Shown piece after piece: positions 58,497-64,000 of a stretch of 64,000 nucleotides of DNA. The notes below the pieces were generated by a model, which was not told the origin of the DNA, ran no database searches, and saw only the letters and a program-made list of their open reading frames with translations. Every line of letters begins with the position of its first letter. Positions within the stretch are counted from its first letter, which is position 1. The position numbers were made by a program, and so were the translations under genes. Source of the stretch: Hyphomicrobiales bacterium (GTDB lineage: Bacteria > Pseudomonadota > Alphaproteobacteria > Rhizobiales > Rhizobiaceae); NCBI GenBank assembly GCA_900473045.1, contig UCKS01000032.1:88584-152583 (forward strand). The letters are read 5' to 3'.

Positions 58497-58805
58497 TTAA
58501 GAATTGAAAATATGACCGGCAAGCACCCAGGGCAGTGCCAGAAGTCCGACTGAGGCAACGGCGGCGTGTAGGACGAGGATCGCCGCCAGCCGGGTACGGA
58601 AGGGTTCCTTGCGGGTCTTGTGCCGCAACAGCCGCTGGGCGGCAAAGGCACCGAGGCTTCCGCCGAAGAATGCCAGGCTCAAAAGCTTGTTTTCGGCGAT
58701 CCGCCATTTTCCACCGCGCGCCGCCGCTTTGTCCCACCAGAAGACGCAGAACGTCACGATGTTGAGGATAAGAAACGCAACGATGAGCAAGAGACAGATG
58801 GCCAT
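58497..58805 (-). CDS. DUF1294 family membrane protein
   Basis: A 102-residue protein with three transmembrane helices. The conserved cytoplasmic core FCVFWWDKAAARGGKWRIAENKLLSLAFFGGSLGAFAAQRLLRHKTRKEPF is the DUF1294 signature. In other proteins the domain follows a cold-shock domain, but here it stands alone. Function unknown. ATG at 58805 fits the family; a longer frame to 58925 overlaps the gatB upstream region and is not supported. Confidence 0.85.
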   Translation of the reverse strand: MAICLLLIVAFLILNIVTFCVFWWDKAAARGGKWRIAENKLLSLAFFGGSLGAFAAQRLLRHKTRKEPFRTRLAAILVLHAAVASVGLLALPWVLAGHIFNS

Positions 58806-58954
58806 TCGCGTAGAGTGCCTCAAAAAATTGAACAGATCGCAAACGCCCGGAGATTGGGCATCAATACGCCATGCCGGATGCGACAAGCCTTGCACGCCAT
58901 AGCCAATTGTTCTACCCAGAGACACACGAATTGAAGCTTACAGAAGAGCATTCC

Positions 58955-60457
58955 ATGACCCTCGTCGACGTCCGCATCTCAGAACCGAAACGCTATATTC
59001 CAGGCGCCACTGGCGATTGGGAAGTCATCATCGGCCTGGAAGTCCATGCCCAGGTGACGAGCAATTCGAAGCTGTTTTCGGGCGCCTCGACGACATTCGG
59101 CAATGCACCGAACTCCAACGTCTCGCTGGTCGATGCGGCGATGCCCGGCATGCTGCCCGTCATCAACGAGGAATGCGTCGCCCAGGCCGTACGCACCGGT
59201 CTTGGCCTGAAAGCGCAGATCAACAAGCGCTCGATCTTCGACCGCAAGAACTATTTCTATCCGGACCTGCCGCAGGGCTACCAGATTTCCCAGTTCAAGG
59301 ATCCGATCGTTGGCGAGGGCAAGATCGTCATTTCGGTCGGTCCCGATCGTCAGGGCCAGTTCGAGGATATTGAAATCGGCATCGAGCGGCTGCACCTGGA
59401 ACAGGATGCCGGCAAGTCGATGCACGACCAGAGCCCGACCATGTCCTATGTCGATTTGAACCGCTCCGGCGTGGCGCTGATGGAAATCGTCTCCAAGCCC
59501 GACATGCGCTCCTCCGATGAAGCCAAGGCCTATGTCACCAAGTTGCGGTCGATCGTGCGTTACCTCGGCACCTGCGACGGCAACATGGACGAAGGCTCGC
59601 TGCGCGCCGACGTCAACGTCTCCGTCCGCCGTCCGGGCGAGGATTTCGGCACGCGCTGCGAAATCAAGAACGTCAATTCCATCCGCTTCATCGGTCAGGC
59701 GATCGAATACGAAGCCCGCCGCCAGATCGGCATTCTCGAAGACGGCGGCTCGATCGACCAGGAAACGCGCCTGTTCGACCCGGGCAAAGGCGAGACCCGC
59801 TCGATGCGCTCGAAGGAAGACGCGCACGACTACCGCTATTTCCCGGACCCGGACCTGTTGCCGCTCGAATTCGACGACGCCTTCATCGAAGCCCTGAAGG
59901 CCGATCTGCCGGAGCTGCCCGACGACAAGAAGGAGCGTTTCGTTCGCGATCTCGGGCTGTCGATCTATGACGCATCCGTGCTGGTGTCGGAAAAGGCGAT
60001 TGCCGATTATTACGAGGCGGTGGCTGCCGGTCGCGACGGCAAGATTGCTGCCAACTGGGTCATCAACGACCTGCTCGGCGCCTTGAACAAAGCCAGCAAA
60101 GCCATTGAAGAGACTCCGGTTTCCCCCGCCCAGCTCGGCGGTATTCTCGACCTGATCAAATCGGAAGTGATCTCCGGCAAGATCGCCAAGGACCTATTCG
60201 AAATCGTCTGGAACGAAGGCGGCGACCCGGCCGAACTGGTCGAGAGCCGCGGCATGAAGCAGGTGACCGACACCGGCGCCATCGAAAAGGCTGTCGACGA
60301 AATCATCGCCGCCAACCCCGATCAGGTCGCCAAGGTCCAGGCCAAGCCGTCGCTTGCCGGCTGGTTCGTCGGCCAGGTGATCAAGTCGACTGGCGGCAAG
60401 GCCAACCCGCAAGCGGTGCAGGCGCTGGTCAAGGCCAAGCTCGGTATCGAGGACTGA
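58955..60457 (+). CDS. gatB: Glu/Asp-tRNA(Gln/Asn) amidotransferase subunit B
   Basis: The 500-residue kinase/tRNA-binding subunit. Signature [22 protein letters not shown] (about 24-45), the [18 protein letters not shown] motif, [21 protein letters not shown] and the C-terminal YqeY-like tail (about 350-500) are complete. ATG at 58955 gives the standard alphaproteobacterial length; the frame is open from 58871. It is separated from gatCA by about 3.5 kb of unrelated genes. Confidence 0.95.
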   Translation: MTLVDVRISEPKRYIPGATGDWEVIIGLEVHAQVTSNSKLFSGASTTFGNAPNSNVSLVDAAMPGMLPVINEECVAQAVRTGLGLKAQINKRSIFDRKNYFYPDLPQGYQISQFKDPIVGEGKIVISVGPDRQGQFEDIEIGIERLHLEQDAGKSMHDQSPTMSYVDLNRSGVALMEIVSKPDMRSSDEAKAYVTKLRSIVRYLGTCDGNMDEGSLRADVNVSVRRPGEDFGTRCEIKNVNSIRFIGQAIEYEARRQIGILEDGGSIDQETRLFDPGKGETRSMRSKEDAHDYRYFPDPDLLPLEFDDAFIEALKADLPELPDDKKERFVRDLGLSIYDASVLVSEKAIADYYEAVAAGRDGKIAANWVINDLLGALNKASKAIEETPVSPAQLGGILDLIKSEVISGKIAKDLFEIVWNEGGDPAELVESRGMKQVTDTGAIEKAVDEIIAANPDQVAKVQAKPSLAGWFVGQVIKSTGGKANPQAVQALVKAKLGIED

Positions 60458-60498
60458 GCAATTCCGGAAAAAGCGTCAAGCGGTTTTCCTGGAATTGC
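60458..60498. repeat. Intergenic palindrome of a rhizobial repeat type
   Basis: GCAATTCCGGAAAA and TTTTCCTGGAATTGC form a 14-bp stem with one bulged base and a loop of 12 bases, immediately after the gatB stop. This sequence type (AATTCCGG-A-run, CGC-rich loop, T-run CCGGAATT) recurs between genes in rhizobial genomes as far as I recall. It could also act as a transcript-end stabiliser, but there is no terminal T-run. Confidence 0.5.
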
Positions 60499-60516
60499 GA
60501 TTGAAAGGCCCAAAAC

Positions 60517-61002
60517 ATGTTCTTCGTGCGCACAGCCACCGATCGCGATCTGGCCAAAGTCTCGGCACTTCTCGGCGAGACCGCGCATGCGACCTATGAT
60601 GCGCAATACGGTGCCGAAAAGATCAATGAGATGACGGCCAGGTGGCATTCGGTGACGGCGTTGAAGGCCAATCTTCAGCGCAAGAACGGCGAATTCCTCG
60701 TTGCCGACGACGGCAAGCTGATTGGCGGCATGGGCTTTGCTTCGATGTCAGAAACGCTGCATGAGACGGCCGTTCTGCACCAGCTCTATGTCCTGCCGCA
60801 GTTTCAGCGGCAGGGAATTGCCCGCGATATTTTTGCCGAACTCGAAACCTGCTTTCCCTATGCGGGCACGATGCGGGTCGAGGTCGAGGAGAACAACACT
60901 AAGGCCATCGGCTTCTATGACGCGCATGGCTTCGTCAGGGCAGGCATTGGTGCTGCGGCCTGGGGCATTGCAACGATCGTGATGGAAAAGCCTCTGGACT
61001 GA
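60517..61002 (+). CDS. GNAT family N-acetyltransferase
   Basis: A 161-residue acetyltransferase with N-terminal MFFVRTATDRDLAKVSALL, motif A LYVLPQFQRQGIARDIFAELE (about 89-109) and motif B in ENNTKAIGFYDAHGFVRAG. The WHSVTALKANLQRKNGEFLVADD segment precedes the core. The substrate is unknown. It lies 59 bp after gatB, beyond the palindrome. Confidence 0.85.
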   Translation: MFFVRTATDRDLAKVSALLGETAHATYDAQYGAEKINEMTARWHSVTALKANLQRKNGEFLVADDGKLIGGMGFASMSETLHETAVLHQLYVLPQFQRQGIARDIFAELETCFPYAGTMRVEVEENNTKAIGFYDAHGFVRAGIGAAAWGIATIVMEKPLD

Positions 61003-61089
61003 GGCTCGCCCTGGTTCTCCCGCGCGCTGCTGTCACATTTCCTTCTTCATCCGCTGGCAAGCCACGGTCAGAAATCGGAAACCACAGAC

Positions 61090-61563
61090 ATGCACGAACC
61101 AAAGCTTAATGTGTCCATCAGGCAGGCAAACCGCGAAGATCTTACCGAGATCATCGCCCTGTTCGCATCCGATCCGATCGGTGCTCACGGCGACACGACG
61201 GATATAGATGCCTTCCCTGACTATCTCGCGGCATTTGAGCGCATCATCGCCACATCCAACGAGACGCTGTATGTTGCCGAACTCGATGGTGCGGTGGTCG
61301 GCACGTTCCAGACGACGATCCTGACGACGCTGTCCGGCCGGGGGAGCTCCAACCTGCTGATCGAAGCCGTGCAGACCCGAAAGGACATGCGCGGAAAGGG
61401 GATCGGCGAGACGATGATGCGGTTCGCTGTCGATACGGCCCGTACGCAAGGGCTTTCCAAGGTGCAGCTAAGCTCGAACAAGCAGCGCATCGACGCCCAC
61501 CGGTTCTATGAGCGGGTGGGGTTCGAGCCCTCCCATCTCGGGTTCAAGATTCGGTTGAAATAA
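61090..61563 (+). CDS. GNAT family N-acetyltransferase
   Basis: A 157-residue acetyltransferase. It begins MHEPKLNVSIRQANREDLTEIIALF. The acetyl-CoA motif is VQTRKDMRGKGIGETMMRFAV (about 95-115), and the C-terminal part has KQRIDAHRFYERVGFEPSHLGFKIRL. The overall pattern resembles acetyltransferases of the aminoglycoside 6'/PhnO-like type, but the substrate cannot be told. Independent spacing (87 bp) suggests its own promoter or weak coupling. Confidence 0.85.
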   Translation: MHEPKLNVSIRQANREDLTEIIALFASDPIGAHGDTTDIDAFPDYLAAFERIIATSNETLYVAELDGAVVGTFQTTILTTLSGRGSSNLLIEAVQTRKDMRGKGIGETMMRFAVDTARTQGLSKVQLSSNKQRIDAHRFYERVGFEPSHLGFKIRLK

Positions 61564-61669
61564 AAGCGTTGGAACGGAATCACTGGACAAGCGACAGGCT
61601 GCGCGGCATAAGCGGAGCAGTAATCTAGGATATCCCGCGCGGATTTTGGCGCGGTCAAGGACGGACATC

Positions 61670-62065
61670 ATGAAGTCTCTGCTGCAGATTTTTACCTGGT
61701 GGAATGGACAGACGATCGGCACCCGCTTCCACACCTGGCGCTTCGGCAAAAGGGTGGGCGAGGATGCGGCCGGCAACGTCTACTATCAGGGCGGCACGGA
61801 TTCCGAGGGCCGCACCCGCCGCTGGGTGATCTATAACGGCTATGCCGACGCATCCGCCATTCCGCCGGGCTGGCATGGCTGGATGCACCATCGTACCGAC
61901 GTTTCGCCGGCGGATGAAAGCTACAAAGAGCGCGAGTGGCAAAAGCCCCACCAGCCGAACGGCACCGGCTCTGCCCAGGCTTACCGGCCACCGGGCTCGA
62001 TCAACGCCACCGGCGAGCGTCCGCGCGTCACCGGCGACTATGATGCCTGGACGCCACGCTCCTGA
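61670..62065 (+). CDS. NADH:ubiquinone oxidoreductase accessory subunit NDUFA12 family (17.2 kDa)
   Basis: A 131-residue protein of the NDUFA12 (B17.2) family, an accessory subunit shared by mitochondrial and alphaproteobacterial complex I. Characteristic elements: LLQIFTWWNGQTIGTRFHTWRFGKRVGEDAAGNVYYQ, RRWVIYNGYADASAIPPGWHGWMHHRTD, and the C-terminal PRVTGDYDAWTP. ATG at 61670 follows AAGGACGGAC. It is 44 kb from the nuo operon. It precedes the DUF2155 gene, as usual in this order. Confidence 0.93.
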   Translation: MKSLLQIFTWWNGQTIGTRFHTWRFGKRVGEDAAGNVYYQGGTDSEGRTRRWVIYNGYADASAIPPGWHGWMHHRTDVSPADESYKEREWQKPHQPNGTGSAQAYRPPGSINATGERPRVTGDYDAWTPRS

Positions 62066-62193
62066 ACCGGATCAGCAAACAATTCCTTGGGATTGTTGAT
62101 TGCACCGCAGGCACCATGCCTCGGCCACATTTGATGTTTAGCGCCTGATACCCGGCACTGTGGCCGGGAATTGCGCGGGAGACGGGCGTTAGA

Positions 62194-62646
62194 ATGGTAG
62201 TTTCAAGTCAGCGAATTCTAAAGCGCCGGATGTTTGCGGCAGCCTCGCTGTTCGCGATTGCCGGCACCGCCGTTCTTTCGATGATGACGGTCGCTGACGC
62301 AGCAAGGATCACCAATCCGGTCGCCGTGTTTTCCGGCATCGACAAGATCACTGGCCGCATCACCACTTTCGATGTCTATATCGGTGAAACCGTCCAGTTC
62401 GGCGCGCTGCAGGTGACGCCGCGCGTCTGTTACAGCCGCGACGAGACCGAAGCGCCGAAGACCGACACGTTCGTCGAGGTCGATGAGATCACGCTGGACC
62501 GCAAGATCCGCCGCATCTTCACCGGCTGGATGTTTGCCGACAGCCCGGGCCTGAATGCCGTTGAGCATCCGGTCTATGACGTCTGGCTGAACAGCTGCAA
62601 GGCCAAGTCCGACCTGCCGCCGCCGGATTCCGCGGCCAAGCAGTAA
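62194..62646 (+). CDS. DUF2155 family exported protein
   Basis: A 150-residue protein with an N-terminal signal sequence (about 1-37, ending in VADA). The mature DUF2155 domain includes NPVAVFSGIDKITGRITTFDVYIGETVQFGALQVTPRVCYSRDETEAP, EVDE, FTGWMFADSPGLNAVEHPVYDVWL and a C-terminal cysteine. The two conserved cysteines may form a disulfide. Function unknown; the family is restricted to alphaproteobacteria and usually adjoins aat and NDUFA12. Confidence 0.88.
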   Translation: MVVSSQRILKRRMFAAASLFAIAGTAVLSMMTVADAARITNPVAVFSGIDKITGRITTFDVYIGETVQFGALQVTPRVCYSRDETEAPKTDTFVEVDEITLDRKIRRIFTGWMFADSPGLNAVEHPVYDVWLNSCKAKSDLPPPDSAAKQ

Positions 62647-62663
62647 TGCTTTAAAGGATCGCG

Positions 62664-63053
62664 TTGACCATCGAGCTGTGCACCGATCCCTTTCCCGGCA
62701 ATGACCAGATGAATGGGCTTTGGGCAGAAGCCTGGGGCGAACATACGCCGAGAGATTTTTCAGGCGTCCTGTCGCACAGCCTTGGCCATGTCGGTGCCTA
62801 TGACGAGGGGCAACTGATCAGCTTCGTCAACGTCGCCTGGGACGGCGGTATTCACGCCTTTATCCTCGATACGTGCGTGCATCCTGGTTGGCGCCGTAGG
62901 GGCGTTGCGACCCGGTTGGAGAAGGCAGCGGAAACGCTTGCTCGCGAACGGGGAGCGCTCTGGCTGCATGTTGATTTCGAAGCGCATCTGGCTGTGTTTT
63001 AACGCAGCTGCGGGTTTGGCGAGACTGAAGCGGGTCTGATTAAGCTGCGATAG
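62664..63053 (+). pseudogene. GNAT family acetyltransferase with premature stop
   Basis: A TTG-started frame encodes 112 residues of a small GNAT protein: FILDTCVHPGWRRRGVATRLEKAAETL is motif A, and it ends at HVDFEAHLAVF. The stop TAA (63000-63002) stands exactly where homologous proteins have the tyrosine of the FY..CGF motif. Reading on in the same frame gives RSCGFGETEAGLIKLR and then TAG (63051-63053). A single base change in a TAC or TAT codon would restore a complete protein of 129 residues. The gene therefore seems inactivated by one nonsense mutation, or contains a sequencing error. Confidence 0.7.
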
Positions 63054-63078
63054 GTTCAGCGTGTTTTTACTCCGGGTT

Positions 63079-63192
63079 GCCCCTCACCCTAACCCTCTCC
63101 CCGCACACGGGGAGAGGGGACGACGGAGTTTGCCGCATATCCCTTCTCCCCGCAGGCGGGGAGAAGGTGCCCGATAGGGCGGATGAGGGGCC
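63079..63192. repeat. RIME-like intergenic mosaic repeat, copy 2
   Basis: About 114 bp between the broken GNAT gene and aat, bounded by GCCCCTC and GAGGGGC. It contains CTCTCCCCGC/GGGGAGAG, ACGACGGAGTTTGCCGCA, CCTTCTCCCCGC/GCGGGGAGAAGG and GTGCCCGATAGGGC. It is a more regular version of the copy at 46462-46574, and both hairpins are nearly perfect here. Same family as the Rhizobium intergenic mosaic elements. Confidence 0.78.
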
Positions 63193-63249
63193 ATTGTCAT
63201 GTGCCGTGGGTGATGAGTGGCGCTTGGCGCTGTAGCGACACGGCTGCGC

Positions 63250-63864
63250 CTAAAACTTCAGATCAGGTGTAGCAACCGCCCGTGCCAGCATTTTCTCATA
63301 GCGCGCTTTCGGCACATCGATGGCGCCAAAATTCTTCAGATGCTCGGTGGTGAACTGGGTATCGAGCAGGACAAAGCCGCGCTTGCGCAGGCGTTCCACC
63401 AGATGCACGAGGCAGATCTTCGAGGCATCCGTCCGGCGTGAAAACATGCTTTCGCCGAAGAATGCCGAGCCGAGCGAGACGCCGTAGAGGCCGCCAACCA
63501 GTTCCTCACCATCCCAGGCTTCGACGCAATGCGCATGACCCATGCTGTGCAGTGTCGCATAGAGCGAGCGGATCTTGCCGTTGATCCAGGTGGTCGGTCG
63601 GTCCGGGGCAGGAGCGGCGCATCCGTCCATCACCTGTTCGAAGGCCGTGTCGTAGCGAATATCGAACGGCGCGCGCCGGATGGTCTTGGCCAGGCTTTTG
63701 GAAATGTGGAAATCGTCGAGCGGGATGATGCCGCGCAATTCAGGCTCGACCCAGAACAGTTCGGGGTCGTCAGCGCTGTCGGCCATCGGGAACAGCCCGA
63801 TGGAATAGGCCCGCAACAGCAAGTCCGGTGTGATGTCCGGCTGCCTGCTGCGGGTCCCCTTCAT
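63250..63864 (-). CDS. aat: Leucyl/phenylalanyl-tRNA--protein transferase
   Basis: This 204-residue enzyme adds Leu or Phe from tRNA to proteins with N-terminal Arg or Lys, marking them for the N-end rule ClpAP/ClpS pathway. Motifs: [84 protein letters not shown], and [16 protein letters not shown]. Complete. The start lies eight bases after the accC stop, so it belongs to the accBC-aat unit. Confidence 0.95.
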   Translation of the reverse strand: MKGTRSRQPDITPDLLLRAYSIGLFPMADSADDPELFWVEPELRGIIPLDDFHISKSLAKTIRRAPFDIRYDTAFEQVMDGCAAPAPDRPTTWINGKIRSLYATLHSMGHAHCVEAWDGEELVGGLYGVSLGSAFFGESMFSRRTDASKICLVHLVERLRKRGFVLLDTQFTTEHLKNFGAIDVPKARYEKMLARAVATPDLKF

Positions 63865-63872
63865 TCAAAACC

Positions 63873-64000
63873 TCATTCGGCCGTCTTGGCCAGATAGTTT
63901 TCCAGCCAATGGATGTCGTAGTCGCCGTTGGCGATATCCTGATTGTTGATCAGGTCCTGGAACAGGGGCAAGGTCGTCTTGATGCCGTCGATGACGAATT
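63873..64000 (-). CDS. accC: Acetyl-CoA carboxylase, biotin carboxylase subunit (C-terminal fragment)
   Basis: The last 41 codons of a minus-strand gene that extends beyond the right window edge. The translation (FVIDGIKTTLPLFQDLINNQ, then IANGDYDIHWLENYLA and the terminal KTAE) matches the C-terminus of AccC, which carboxylates biotin on AccB with ATP and bicarbonate. The assignment is supported by aat immediately downstream, the usual rhizobial order. birA, which attaches the biotin, is also in this window. Confidence 0.9.
   Translation of the reverse strand, partial: FVIDGIKTTLPLFQDLINNQDIANGDYDIHWLENYLAKTAE

Overview
The window is a GC-rich chromosomal segment of an alphaproteobacterium, almost certainly a member of the Rhizobiaceae (Rhizobium/Agrobacterium/Neorhizobium type). 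The reasons are a contiguous 14-gene complex I operon with rhizobial-type inserts, the gene orders nuoN-birA-RNase J-mce-proS-lolCD-dnaE, divK-pleD-rpmG, topA-rnr, and NDUFA12-DUF2155-aat-accC, direct-repeat SOS boxes of the GAAC-N7-GAAC type, RIME-like intergenic repeats, and several Rhizobiales-restricted DUF families. No rRNA, tRNA, CRISPR array, prophage or insertion sequence was seen.

Layout. Positions 1-853: a small DUF982/HTH gene pair on the minus strand. 1399-17509: nuoABCDEFGHIJKLMN, with a small secreted protein between nuoD and nuoE and an extra gene between nuoF and nuoG whose C-terminal domain repeats the C-terminal extension of NuoE. 17506-20798: birA, RNase J, methylmalonyl-CoA epimerase and a DUF1467 gene. 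20799-21483: a long spacer with a good minus-strand sRNA candidate. 21484-24833: proS, lolC/E, lolD. 24850-32600: a region with three LexA operator sites, in front of a DUF5680 gene, a 28-codon hydrophobic peptide gene, and dinB; it also carries dnaE and an L,D-transpeptidase. 32722-35657: HAD phosphatase-like gene, DUF3572, divK, pleD. 35658-36373: AT-rich spacer with a strongly structured plus-strand ncRNA candidate. 36374-48816: minus-strand block of rpmG, MFS, NUDIX, DUF983, rnr, topA, dprA, plsY, a pseudo-dihydroorotase and pyrB. 49016-53512: AidB-like dehydrogenase, AEC transporter, small membrane proteins, ruvX, UPF0173 hydrolase. 53598-64000: gatCA and gatB separated by acetyltransferases, a YjhX-type gene, a flavin oxidoreductase with a broken Rrf2 regulator, then NDUFA12, DUF2155, a broken GNAT gene, aat and the end of accC.

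The most interesting signal is at 26123-26268. A promoter-like element overlaps three GAAC half-sites spaced exactly 11 bp apart, i.e. two overlapping SOS boxes. It lies just upstream of a 28-codon ORF with a strong Shine-Dalgarno that encodes one hydrophobic helix. Size, hydrophobicity and apparent LexA control resemble the SOS-induced membrane peptide TisB of enterobacteria. With the SOS boxes before the DUF5680 gene and dinB, this suggests a small SOS-controlled cluster around the replicative polymerase gene dnaE. Functional statements about the peptide are inference; the motif geometry and the ORF are read directly from the sequence.
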